A stretch of DNA of 39,612 nt, taken from NCBI GenBank assembly GCA_002296975.1, contig DBIS01000240.1, positions 1 through 39,612 of the forward strand, given 5' to 3'. This document shows positions 7,780 through 16,207 of this stretch, piece by piece. The position numbers were made by a program, and so were the translations under genes. The stretch's first letter is position 1; every line of letters starts with the position of its first letter. Source of the stretch: Deltaproteobacteria bacterium UBA796. Its GTDB lineage: Bacteria > Myxococcota_A > UBA796. The notes under the pieces were generated by a model. It was not told the DNA's origin, made no database searches, and saw only the letters and a program-made list of their open reading frames with translations.

Positions 7780-9453
7780 ATGGCCTACAAGCCTTCTCTT
7801 GCCGAATTTCTTTACACCGACGCCAATACCGATGTAGACACGACTTATCGCGAGTTGATGTCCGGCCAAGACCAAAGTCCAGTCAGCACCAACACCGCCA
7901 AGCCCCGATTCACCTTGATCGTTGGGCCCTCGCCCTTCTCGATGCCCAGAGGCTGGGAGTTCTTTTTGACCTCGCCATACGAGGGCGCCACCTACATCTC
8001 AACCGTGCTTCACAACGCGGGCTACCCGGTACGCATCATCGATGTTCGCTTTACGCCCGACCCGCTCGAGTCTGCGCTGGAGCAGATCAAAGAGGGCACC
8101 GATGTGCTCGGCGTGTGCACCTTTGAAGACAACTTTCCTTTCTGTCGTGAGCTGATCAACCGAACCAAGGCCGAGATGCCACATGTGCCCATCATCGCCG
8201 GTGGGTCATTGGTGACCTCGGTACCTGAGCTGTTCATGCAGACAACCGCCACCGATGTTGCCGTGATCTCCGAAGGTGAGATCACCATCCTCGAGTTGAT
8301 GGACAAGTTCACCGATGGCCGGTGGCGCACCGAAGATTTGGCCTCCGTCCGCGGCATTTGGTACACCAGCGATGAGGGCGAGCTCAAGTCCACCCCACCC
8401 CGTGGCCAAATGATGGACCTCAACGCCCTACCAAAGATGAACCTCGACCTTTGGCCGCAAAGTCAATCCGAGATGGGCTTGCAGCCCCAAATCATCGCCT
8501 CGTACAGCCGCGGCTGCAAGATGGACTGTTCCTTTTGTTACCGCACAACGCCCCAAGAACGCGCGAAATCCCCCGAAAAGCTCGATGAGGAGTTGACCGA
8601 GCTGAAGGCCAAGTACAATGTTGAGTTCATCTTCTTTGTCGACTTGACCTTTACCAGTCACAAGCGCCAGAGCATCGAGATCATGGATGTCATCAAAAAG
8701 CATGACATCGGATGGACCTGCTTGACCCGATGTGCCGACGTCGATGCCGAACGTGCCACCGCCATGAAAGAATCTGGCTGCGACATCGCACTGTTTGGCG
8801 TGGAGTCCCTCGGAAAGGAAGTGCTGAAAGAGGCCCGTAAAGGCAACACTGAGAACACCACCATCCGTGCCCAGCGCACAGTTGAAGAGGTCGGGGTTCG
8901 CTTTGGAGGGCTCACCATCGTGGGACTTCAAAATGAGACCGAAGACTCTTTGGACCATATGTGTCAGTGGGCAGAGGAGAACAACCACATCACACGGGTG
9001 AAATACCTCTCCTTGATGCCAGGCACGACCGTTTACAAAGAAGGCGTCGAAAATGGGCTGTTCAAGTCTGAGATTGACCACCTAAACTGGCTGAGCATCG
9101 AGCAAGCACTGCACGAAGATGAGTTCATCAACGTCAACGCCCTGCCCGAAGACGTCATGCGGGACGCATACAAGCGTTTGTACGACGCCTACCAGCCTGG
9201 GCCAGTGATGGACTTCACCCACTATCCTCAGCATTTTGAGTTTCATCAGCCCAACACCGATGACGGTAAAACCAACTGCACCAATTATGCAGGCGCAGAA
9301 TGGCGGGCCGAATGGTCCTCTGCAGCACCACCGCTTGTACCGGGATCTGAGCAATACACCTTGGATAAATGTGGCCCAGCCGGTGCTGCCGAGATGGGTG
9401 CGACCACCATGGTGAGCGGCGCCAAGCGCATGGAGCCCGGCGCGGCGAAATAA
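7780..9453 (+). CDS. B12-binding-domain radical SAM enzyme
   Basis: A 557-residue enzyme. I choose the ATG at 7780 (AGGGG just upstream) over an upstream TTG. Residues 40-185 form a cobalamin-binding-like domain with the usual successive segments (a start at PSPFS, an IIDVRF strand, a GVCTFEDN strand and IIAGGSL), but no DxHxxG motif is obvious, so cobalamin may bind base-on or not at all. The radical SAM core starts at SRGCKMDCSFC, with the Fe-S cysteines at 246, 250 and 253, followed by the usual barrel (FVDLTF, GVES, GLTIVGLQNET). The family covers methylations at unreactive carbons, cyclisations and rearrangements. It heads a five-gene run with two methyltransferase domains and two sulfotransferases. 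The Gly/Ala-rich tail after about residue 500 is unassigned. Confidence 0.9.
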   Translation: MAYKPSLAEFLYTDANTDVDTTYRELMSGQDQSPVSTNTAKPRFTLIVGPSPFSMPRGWEFFLTSPYEGATYISTVLHNAGYPVRIIDVRFTPDPLESALEQIKEGTDVLGVCTFEDNFPFCRELINRTKAEMPHVPIIAGGSLVTSVPELFMQTTATDVAVISEGEITILELMDKFTDGRWRTEDLASVRGIWYTSDEGELKSTPPRGQMMDLNALPKMNLDLWPQSQSEMGLQPQIIASYSRGCKMDCSFCYRTTPQERAKSPEKLDEELTELKAKYNVEFIFFVDLTFTSHKRQSIEIMDVIKKHDIGWTCLTRCADVDAERATAMKESGCDIALFGVESLGKEVLKEARKGNTENTTIRAQRTVEEVGVRFGGLTIVGLQNETEDSLDHMCQWAEENNHITRVKYLSLMPGTTVYKEGVENGLFKSEIDHLNWLSIEQALHEDEFINVNALPEDVMRDAYKRLYDAYQPGPVMDFTHYPQHFEFHQPNTDDGKTNCTNYAGAEWRAEWSSAAPPLVPGSEQYTLDKCGPAGAAEMGATTMVSGAKRMEPGAAK

Positions 9454-9494
9454 GGAACTGCACGCTAAGCGCGGCCTTGATAGTCCCGGTCATC

Positions 9495-11456
9495 ATGAAC
9501 ACACCCACACCCTATTCCGCTAAATCTATCCAAGTCCTGACTGGACTCGAGCCGGTCCGGATGCGACCCGCCATGTTTATTGGGTCTACCGGTGTGGACG
9601 GGCTTCATCACTGCTTGACCGAGCTCATCGACAACGCCATCGACGAAGTGTTGGCCTGTACTGCCACAAGATTGGCGGTCACGATTCATGCTGACGAAAG
9701 CTGCACCGTTGAAGACAATGGACGAGGCATCCCGACTGAGGAATTTGGCGACACCGGAAAATCTGCGCTTGAGGTGGTGATGACCACCCTGCACGCTGGC
9801 GGAAAGTTCGGGTCGGGTGCTTATAAAGTTTCTGGGGGCCTTCACGGGGTGGGCTTGTCTTGCGTCAACGCTTTGTCGGACTTTTTGACCGTCGATGTTT
9901 GGCGCGACAACATGCATCACCAACAGCGTTTTGAGCGAGGCACCCCCGTCACGAAGATGAGCAAAACACCGGGCGGCTCAGCCACCGGTACCCGCATCCT
10001 GTTTAAGCCAGATGCCAGTATTTTCAGTGCCGACGCGCGATGGATACCCAGCCGAATCGGGCGGCGCTTACGAGAACTCGCCTACCTCAACCCCGGGCTG
10101 GTGATTCGCTTTATCGATGAACGCGAAGGTGTCGACGACGAGTACAGCTATGAGGGTGGCTTGTCTGCCTTTGTGCGCTCCCTCAACAAAACACGCCTGC
10201 CCATCCAAGCCCAGCCGATTTCGCTCCAGGTTGAGGCCGACGCGCTCAATATTCAAGTCGCGATGCAGTGGACCAGCTTGTACGCAGAGGAAATAAAATC
10301 CTTTGTGAACACCATCGCCACACCGGATGGTGGTACCCATGTGATCGGTTTGCAACGGGCCATCGCCGATGCTGTTCGACTGGTTGCCGCCGAACGGCCA
10401 GAGTTCGGCACCCGCCACAAACAACTGCGCCCCAACGACACCCGCGAAGGGCTTACCGTCGTGTTGAGCATGATGATGCACGACCCGGAATTTCAAGGCC
10501 AAACCAAGGGCCGGCTGATGAACGACACGGTGGATGCCACTGTTCACAGCGCCATTCGCGATGCCCTGGTGGGCTGGATGCGCGCCAACCCAGAGCAGGC
10601 TGGCAACATCATCAACAAGGCACTCACAGCCGCACGCGCCCGCCTCGCGGCCAACTTGGCTCGCACAGACGCGGAGCATGTCTCCACCCCCGGTGCCATC
10701 GATTTGGACACCTACCGCAAACAATTCGGCGTTCGCTCCTTGAACTGGCACGACTCTGCTGTGTGGCTGACCGATGAGCAACTCTTGGCCAAGCACGCCG
10801 AGATGGCCGATGTGGCCCCCGATGCCAAGCTGCTCGATGTCTGCTGCGGCTCTGGCGTGGTCGGTCACGCCTTTCGCCATAAGGTCGCCCATATGACCGG
10901 CCTCGACATCACCCCTGAGATGGTGGCCCTGGCTCGCACCCGTCTCGATGAGGTGGTCTTGGGCAACGTCTTCGATATGCCCTTCGAGGCCGACGCATTC
11001 GACATCGTGTCCAACCGTGAAGTGCTGCACCTCTTTCCGCACCCCGAGCGCATGCTCAGTGAGGTCTTTCGGGTGCTCAAGCCCGGTGGACAGTTTGTCT
11101 TCGGCCAAATCGTGCCCTTCAGCGCCGTTGACGCCCCTTGGATGAACCGAATCTTCCGCAAAAAACAACCCCTTTTGCACCATATGTTCTTGCACGAAGA
11201 CCTTTTGGCCTTGCTCAAAGAAGCGGGCTTTGAAAACATCCAGACCACCGAGATCAACGTGTGGGAAGACATCGACATTTGGATCGACACCGTCGAAACC
11301 AGCCGTCGGCATCGCCACGAGATAAAAGAACACTTCTACAACGCACCAAAAGAGGTGCGCGATGTTCATCCCTTTGAGATCAAGGACGACGGCACTGTCA
11401 TGGACCTATGGCGCTGGGTCATCTACGCCTCGAACAAGCCCGGAAAACAGTCATGA
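9495..11456 (+). CDS. Fusion of GyrB ATPase/transducer region with a class I SAM methyltransferase
   Basis: A 653-residue protein. Residues 1-390 match the 43-kDa N-terminal fragment of DNA gyrase B: an N-terminal arm (Y7), the GHKL ATPase with E43, N47, D74-N-G-R77-G, HAGGK104F, K111 and GGLHGVG 114-120, then the transducer with Q336 and K338 in QTKGRL. By my alignment each key residue is offset by exactly one from E. coli GyrB, so the domain looks intact. R137 corresponds to Arg136, the coumarin-resistance position, and is unchanged. From about residue 403 it becomes a class I methyltransferase: LLDVCCGSG at 446-454, GLDITPEM, the acidic PFEADAFD and RVLKPGGQ. The TOPRIM motifs (EGDSA, DxDxD) and the DNA-gate tail are absent. 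The frame crosses the joint without a break. I start at the ATG at 9495, 41 bases after the radical SAM gene. The function is not known. It could be an ATP-gated dimeric methyltransferase or a gyrase-related immunity protein. Confidence 0.92.
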   Translation: MNTPTPYSAKSIQVLTGLEPVRMRPAMFIGSTGVDGLHHCLTELIDNAIDEVLACTATRLAVTIHADESCTVEDNGRGIPTEEFGDTGKSALEVVMTTLHAGGKFGSGAYKVSGGLHGVGLSCVNALSDFLTVDVWRDNMHHQQRFERGTPVTKMSKTPGGSATGTRILFKPDASIFSADARWIPSRIGRRLRELAYLNPGLVIRFIDEREGVDDEYSYEGGLSAFVRSLNKTRLPIQAQPISLQVEADALNIQVAMQWTSLYAEEIKSFVNTIATPDGGTHVIGLQRAIADAVRLVAAERPEFGTRHKQLRPNDTREGLTVVLSMMMHDPEFQGQTKGRLMNDTVDATVHSAIRDALVGWMRANPEQAGNIINKALTAARARLAANLARTDAEHVSTPGAIDLDTYRKQFGVRSLNWHDSAVWLTDEQLLAKHAEMADVAPDAKLLDVCCGSGVVGHAFRHKVAHMTGLDITPEMVALARTRLDEVVLGNVFDMPFEADAFDIVSNREVLHLFPHPERMLSEVFRVLKPGGQFVFGQIVPFSAVDAPWMNRIFRKKQPLLHHMFLHEDLLALLKEAGFENIQTTEINVWEDIDIWIDTVETSRRHRHEIKEHFYNAPKEVRDVHPFEIKDDGTVMDLWRWVIYASNKPGKQS

Positions 11457-12214
11457 GTCAAGGAAACTCCACCATCGACCACGCCGACGTCGTCCATCAT
11501 TTCACGGCGCGGGCAGGTCATTATGACAAATCCAGCCACTGGTGTACCGCCGATGACTTGATGGCCAAGGTCGTCGAATGTGTCGACCCACAACCCAACC
11601 ACACCATGCTCGACCTGGCCTGTGGCACAGGTTTGGTCACCCGGGCCTTTGTGGGCAAGGTGGGAAAACTGGTCGGACTCGACCTCACGCCAGCCATGGC
11701 CGCTCAGGCCAAAGAAGCCCTCGACGAATTGGTGATCGGCCGGGCAGAACACTTGCCCTTCGAAACCAACAGCTTTGATCGCATCACCTGTCGCCAGGGC
11801 ATTCAGTTCATGGACGCTCCCGCTGTAGCCAGAGAAATTCACCGGGTACTCAAGCCCGGAGGGCGCGTGGTGTTGATCGATCTCGCGGCCTACGGCGAAG
11901 ACGATAAAGATGAGTATTTTGAGGTCCTCCGCCTGCGAAACCCAGCCCGGCGTAACTTCTGGGTAAAGGGCGAAGTCCAGTCTTTGCTCGAACATGCGGG
12001 CTTCAGCGCGGTTCATACCGTCGCGCACGTGTCCATTGAGGACGTCGACGCCTGGAGCGCGAACGGGGCCATCTCTGAAGCGCGCCGCGAAGGCATCCGC
12101 AATATTTACCGCAACGGCTCAAAGGCCTTCGCAGACCTGCACGCTGTCGCCACCGACGATGACACCCGCTTTACCGACCACATGCTCTTCACGATCACGG
12201 TCGGTGTTCGATAA
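11453..12214 (+). CDS. Class I SAM-dependent methyltransferase
   Basis: A 253-residue methyltransferase of the Methyltransf_11/UbiE-like type. The SAM-binding loop is MLDLACGTG at 52-60, followed by GLDLTPAM, a PFETNSFDR acidic segment and RVLKPGGRVVLIDL. Its start overlaps the stop of the fusion gene (ATGA, 11453-11456), the strongest kind of translational coupling. It is clearly related to the methyltransferase half of that neighbour: both share the LDExVxGxxxxxPFExxxFD stretch and the GLDxTPxM stretch, which points to a tandem duplication. The acceptor is unknown; small-molecule O-, C- or N-methylation is likely in view of the neighbouring sulfotransferases. Confidence 0.9.
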   Translation: MSQGNSTIDHADVVHHFTARAGHYDKSSHWCTADDLMAKVVECVDPQPNHTMLDLACGTGLVTRAFVGKVGKLVGLDLTPAMAAQAKEALDELVIGRAEHLPFETNSFDRITCRQGIQFMDAPAVAREIHRVLKPGGRVVLIDLAAYGEDDKDEYFEVLRLRNPARRNFWVKGEVQSLLEHAGFSAVHTVAHVSIEDVDAWSANGAISEARREGIRNIYRNGSKAFADLHAVATDDDTRFTDHMLFTITVGVR

Positions 12215-12239
12215 ACCCTTCGACACACCCACGGCACTG

Positions 12240-13256
12240 ATGCCCACATCGTCGACCGCCCCCTTTTATATCATCGGCACCGAGCGTTCGGGCTCCAATC
12301 TATTGCGCGTGATCTTAAACGCTCACCCCGACATCGATGTGCCCCACCCGCCGCACATCCTGAAGTACTTTCATGCCCTCGAGGCTGGATATGGAGACCT
12401 AAACCAAGACAAAGCACGGCGGCGCTTGCTCAAAGATGTGATGCGTTTGTTGGCCGTTCACATCTACCCGTGGGGCCTCAAAATCGATGCCGATGCCGCC
12501 ATAAATCAGGCCCGACCAGGGGGACTTTTCGGTATCTTTGGCGCGATTTACGACCAACATTTGGCCCACACCAAAAAGCGGCGCTGGGGCTGTAAAAGCA
12601 CATTTATGGTCCACCATATCGACGCGGCCCTCAAACGAGACCCAGAGGCCAAATTCATTTGGCTGGTTCGCGACCCAAGAGATGTGGCCGTGAGCGCGAA
12701 AAAATCGGTATTCAGCCCCTTTCACCCCTTGTTTAGTGCCGAACTTTGGGACCAACAACAACGCACAGCCCTGGGTGCTATCGCCCAGCACCCCGGAGCC
12801 ATTTTAAAAGTCCATTACGAGGATTTGATCGCCAACCTCAAGCCCGAACTGGAGAAAATTATGGGGTTTTTGGGTGAACGCCTGCACCTCGACATGCTTG
12901 AGCATCATCGCTCTGCTGCCGCCAAAAAGGGTGCTGGATTGAGCGAATCGTGGAAAAATACCGGCGCCCCCGTGGTGAAAACCAATGCTGGAAAATACCG
13001 AAGCGCCTTGTCTGCCCGCCACATTGCCCTGGTCGAACACGCCTGTACCGAGACCATGGACACCCTTGGCTATACCCGCGACGGGGCCGACACATCCCCA
13101 CCACCGAGCATCCTGCGCAGCTTTTATGCCCTCCAAGACGGGTGGTGGCAGTTGGGTGTGGAGCTTCGTTCTGCCGTGAAAGACACCAACCATTGGCGCC
13201 GGTGGGGACGCGCGGTGTTGATGGCTGGGCTCGGATGGCGAAGGGGGACCCCATGA
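12240..13256 (+). CDS. PAPS-dependent sulfotransferase (first of two)
   Basis: A 338-residue sulfotransferase-fold protein. The 5'-phosphosulfate loop is GTERSGSNLL at residues 13-22, and the 3'-phosphate motif is WLVRDPRDVAVSAKKS at about 141-156. These are the two PAPS-binding signatures of the cytosolic/Stf0-like sulfotransferase superfamily. It would transfer sulfate from PAPS to a hydroxyl or amine. I use the ATG at 12240, 25 bases after the methyltransferase stop. A GTG at 12204 is in frame and would overlap that gene. Its stop overlaps the next start (ATGA, 13253-13256), so it is co-translated with a second, divergent sulfotransferase. No PAPS synthesis gene (cysC, cysND) is in the window. 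Confidence 0.9.
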   Translation: MPTSSTAPFYIIGTERSGSNLLRVILNAHPDIDVPHPPHILKYFHALEAGYGDLNQDKARRRLLKDVMRLLAVHIYPWGLKIDADAAINQARPGGLFGIFGAIYDQHLAHTKKRRWGCKSTFMVHHIDAALKRDPEAKFIWLVRDPRDVAVSAKKSVFSPFHPLFSAELWDQQQRTALGAIAQHPGAILKVHYEDLIANLKPELEKIMGFLGERLHLDMLEHHRSAAAKKGAGLSESWKNTGAPVVKTNAGKYRSALSARHIALVEHACTETMDTLGYTRDGADTSPPPSILRSFYALQDGWWQLGVELRSAVKDTNHWRRWGRAVLMAGLGWRRGTP

Positions 13257-14482
13257 GCGACGCCACTGACTTTTGTCAGCAGATAAAGCACGTTGTGCTT
13301 GTGGCCTCAAGCTCTCGAGGCGGCTCGTCGGTGTCGATGGAAATGCTCCGTCACAGCCGCTCACTATTGCATTTTCGCGGGGAGATAAACCCATTTTTGG
13401 CCGCAGCCAAGCTGGTATACCCTCACACAAGCACCGACTGTGACGCCCTGTCAGCCCATCATCTCACCCCCGAAGCACGGAGCGTAATCGCCGCTGAAAT
13501 GGCCACCGATGCTGGACAACCCGGTCGATGGCCGACGAATCCGACCGAACTGAAGGGCCTCGCCAGCAATATCGCTCGGAGACTCAAAATACAGTGGCCG
13601 GCGGTCAATTTTGAGCAGCGCTCAGTACATGAGGCCGTGACCCATGCCGCATCCCTCACCCCACCCGGACAAAAGGCTTGCCCGCAGAGCATTCAAGACT
13701 TTCAGCTCGCTCTGGCCGAACGCCTGCCCGGGCTCAACCCATGGTTTTATGACCTCGACCCAAAAGCCATTACGGCTGCCTTGCCGGACATCAAACCCCC
13801 AACATCAGCACCCGGCCCAAATATCATCGAGGAGCCACCCTTTGTGCTTCACCAGCCCTGGGACTTGGCCAAACCCAAACAGCTGGGCAACCTACCTTTG
13901 CTCATCAAGACACCCTCGAACGCCTATCGGCTGCCCTTTTTACGGGCCTTGTTTCCGAACGCCCGGGTGCAGGTCTTGCACCTGACACGAAACCCTGCGG
14001 CAGCCATCAACGGTCTTGTCGACGGCTGGCGATTTCGCGGATTTCATGCCCACAAGCTCGAACAACCACACGGAATCGACGGCGCTCCTGAGCGAAACTG
14101 GTGGAAATATGATCTGCCCCCAGGTTGGCGTGCCTGGACACAGCGGTCTTTGGTCGAGGTGGCCGGATTTCAGTGGCGATCAGCCCACGAGCACATACTG
14201 GACAACCGCGGTGATGATGCGCTTCAGATACGGTTCGAAGACCTTATCGGCCCCACGCGACATCGTATTTTTGAGCGTATTTTTAGTTGGATGGACGCAC
14301 CATTAGACCCAAATATGGCCCGCATCATTCAAACCGGACTTCCGCCGGTGATGGCCACTGAACGTCCTAGACAACGGCGTTGGTTTGCCCGCGCCGAGCT
14401 GCTCGAACCGGTCTTAAACGACCCACGAGTCGCCCACCTAACCAACGCCCTCGGCTACACCGACAGAGCCACCTGGGTATAA
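13253..14482 (+). CDS. Sulfotransferase-family protein (second of two)
   Basis: A 409-residue protein with a divergent PAPS loop, VASSSRGGSSV (17-27), and a 3'-phosphate-binding segment, HLTRNPAAAINGL (about 243-255). A further conserved-looking RFEDL lies near residue 327. It is larger than the first enzyme, with an insertion of about 150 residues between the two motifs. The start ATG overlaps the preceding stop and follows a GAAGGGGGA ribosome site. It is the last gene of the plus-strand run and ends seven bases before the stop of the convergent SPFH gene. A different acceptor from the first sulfotransferase is likely, since the acceptor-binding part differs. It could also be an inactive partner, but both nucleotide motifs look serviceable. 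Confidence 0.83.
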   Translation: MSDATDFCQQIKHVVLVASSSRGGSSVSMEMLRHSRSLLHFRGEINPFLAAAKLVYPHTSTDCDALSAHHLTPEARSVIAAEMATDAGQPGRWPTNPTELKGLASNIARRLKIQWPAVNFEQRSVHEAVTHAASLTPPGQKACPQSIQDFQLALAERLPGLNPWFYDLDPKAITAALPDIKPPTSAPGPNIIEEPPFVLHQPWDLAKPKQLGNLPLLIKTPSNAYRLPFLRALFPNARVQVLHLTRNPAAAINGLVDGWRFRGFHAHKLEQPHGIDGAPERNWWKYDLPPGWRAWTQRSLVEVAGFQWRSAHEHILDNRGDDALQIRFEDLIGPTRHRIFERIFSWMDAPLDPNMARIIQTGLPPVMATERPRQRRWFARAELLEPVLNDPRVAHLTNALGYTDRATWV

Positions 14483-14489
14483 AATAAGC

Positions 14490-15347
14490 TTAGGGCGCCG
14501 ACGACTTGGGCTTTAAAGCGAGGCGAATCTCTGTCTTATTCCGGAGTGGAAGCACCGTGACCACCTCGCCCACTGCCGTCACAGCGTCCAACCACATCTG
14601 GGCCCGCGTGCTTTTGGATGACAGCCGGTCAGCCACGACCAAACTCTCAAAATGTGCCACCTCACCGGCAACAACCGCTGCCCGTGTGGCTGCTTGAGCC
14701 TTGGCGTGCTCGACCTGTTCAGCCGCTTGACCACGAACTTCAGGGATGCGTTTAGATGCATAAGCCTCGGCGGCCAATGCCAAGGTTTCACGGTCGCCAC
14801 GGGCGGAGGATACGTCGTTGAATGCATCGAGGACCGCAGGTGGCGGGCTAATCTCGCGCACCTCCACAGCATCGATACGCAAGCCTGTGTGGGTGCGATC
14901 TAGAAGCGCCTGAGCACGTGTTTCAACAGCACGCTGAAGTGTTCTACGCCCCGTCGTCAGCAAAATGTCCACCTCCATCGTGGCCACAATATCTTTGGTG
15001 ATGGCCAACACCCCCGCAATCAGGGTGGACTCTCCGTCGACCATCCCCAGCTGGTACACCACCGGGTCTGCCACATTGTACTGAATCACCAAGTCCACAT
15101 CGATCAGGTTGGTGTCGCCGGTCAACATTCGCACTGGTTTGGGGTCTGCCCGTCGGACCTCACTCACATCCACAAGCTCATGGGCCTCGATGGGTGAAGG
15201 CAACCGAAAGCCCAAGCCGGCATTTAGGGTGCGATTTACCTCACCAAAGCGATAGACAACCGCCACATCACCAGCGTCAACGACAACGATTGTGCTCGCG
15301 CCCAATCCCGCCACAGCCACCAACCCAAGCCACTTGGCCATGGTCAT
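14490..15347 (-). CDS. SPFH/band-7 membrane protein (third of three, HflK-like)
   Basis: A 285-residue protein with an N-terminal membrane segment (about residues 4-22) followed by an SPFH domain: the VVYRFGEVNRTL strand pair, GLGFRLPSP, NLIDVDLVIQYNV, and the AVEVREISPP loop typical of HflK-like members. A helical, Ala-rich coiled-coil tail (about 190-240, with AEQVEHAKAQAATRAAV) follows. HflK and HflC form large membrane cages around FtsH. The gene overlaps hflC by four bases (ATGA, 15344-15347) and is the last of three band-7 genes in a row. Its convergent neighbour is the second sulfotransferase. Confidence 0.9.
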   Translation of the reverse strand: MTMAKWLGLVAVAGLGASTIVVVDAGDVAVVYRFGEVNRTLNAGLGFRLPSPIEAHELVDVSEVRRADPKPVRMLTGDTNLIDVDLVIQYNVADPVVYQLGMVDGESTLIAGVLAITKDIVATMEVDILLTTGRRTLQRAVETRAQALLDRTHTGLRIDAVEVREISPPPAVLDAFNDVSSARGDRETLALAAEAYASKRIPEVRGQAAEQVEHAKAQAATRAAVVAGEVAHFESLVVADRLSSKSTRAQMWLDAVTAVGEVVTVLPLRNKTEIRLALKPKSSAP

Positions 15348-16207
15348 TTGATGCCCCCAGTCAGGGTTTTAAACAGCGGCCCATCGGAGTCTATGACCAG
15401 GACTGAGTCTTCATCGAGCAGGGCCTGGGCGGTCTGAAGCTTGCGCATAAAGATATAAAACTCAGGATCTGCATCATAGGCTTCACCATAAATCTTGGCG
15501 GCCCGACCATCCGCTCTCGCACGAACACCCATCGCCTCTTGGTCTGCACCCGCCAAAATCTCGGCGGCTTGACGGTCTGCCTCGGCCCGAATGGTGGCAG
15601 CGCGCTCCTCACCCTCTGAACGGTATGCATTGGCGATACGGCTTCGCTCGGCCCGCATGCGCTCATAGATCGATTGCTCGTTTTGAAGGGGCAAGCCTAT
15701 TGATCGCAGGCGCACATCGATGACCTCAATACCCAAACGGGACCGACCGACCTCGGCCACCCCAGACAATAAATCTGGTGGCAACATGGCCAGTTCGGCG
15801 CCTTCTGTGCTCATCAACTCACCAAACTCCCGATGACCCAGCGCAGAAGCAATCCGGCTGACCACCAAGTCAGAGAGCTGGGTTTCGGCGATACGCGCAT
15901 CACCCACAGCCTCCAAAAAGCGTTTTGGGTCGACCACACGCCATAATAAAAATGCCTCCACGACCAAATTTTTCTTGTCTCGGGTGAGCACTTCAGCAGG
16001 CGGAACAGCCAACAGGCGAGTGCGCTTATCGTAACGTTTCACCTGATGCAGCGGCCAAGGCCATCGCAGCTGAAGTCCAGGTTCAACCACAGTTTTCACT
16101 GGTTTTCCAAAAAATGTCACCACGACAACCTGCCGTGCATCCACAGTGTAAACACTGGCCGCCATTAAGGCTGCCAATACCACACCCATCACAAAGGGGC
16201 GTCTCAT
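15344..16207 (-). CDS. hflC: HflC-like SPFH/band-7 protein
   Basis: A 287-residue protein close to HflC in length and layout. An N-terminal transmembrane helix (about 5-22) is followed by VVVTFFGKPVKTVVEPGLQLRWPWP, the usual beta-strand opening of HflC, then YDKRTRLL, VVEAFLLWRV, and a helical region with RMRAERSRIANAYRSEGEE (about 185-205) leading into an alternating Ala/Glu coiled coil. Members sit in the inner membrane with the SPFH domain in the periplasm and modulate the FtsH protease. No ftsH is in the window. It is coupled to both neighbours by ATGA overlaps. Confidence 0.93.
   Translation of the reverse strand: MRRPFVMGVVLAALMAASVYTVDARQVVVVTFFGKPVKTVVEPGLQLRWPWPLHQVKRYDKRTRLLAVPPAEVLTRDKKNLVVEAFLLWRVVDPKRFLEAVGDARIAETQLSDLVVSRIASALGHREFGELMSTEGAELAMLPPDLLSGVAEVGRSRLGIEVIDVRLRSIGLPLQNEQSIYERMRAERSRIANAYRSEGEERAATIRAEADRQAAEILAGADQEAMGVRARADGRAAKIYGEAYDADPEFYIFMRKLQTAQALLDEDSVLVIDSDGPLFKTLTGGIK

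Noticed and set aside
9369..9494. Longer N-terminal extension of the GyrB fusion overlapping the radical SAM gene
   Set aside because: The extension is Arg-rich shadow sequence; the ATG at 9495 gives the exact GyrB N-terminal arm.
10068..11369. Long minus-strand open frame (433 codons) opposite the GyrB fusion
   Set aside because: It is a shadow of the high-GC coding strand; its translation is His/Val/Gly-rich with no domain, while the plus strand has clear motifs.
9495..11456. Ordinary DNA gyrase subunit B
   Set aside because: It lacks the TOPRIM motifs and the C-terminal region and continues in frame into a methyltransferase.
11994..12239. Longer start of the first sulfotransferase
   Set aside because: The extra stretch overlaps the methyltransferase in another frame and is low-complexity; the PAPS loop lies 13 residues after the ATG at 12240, as is usual.
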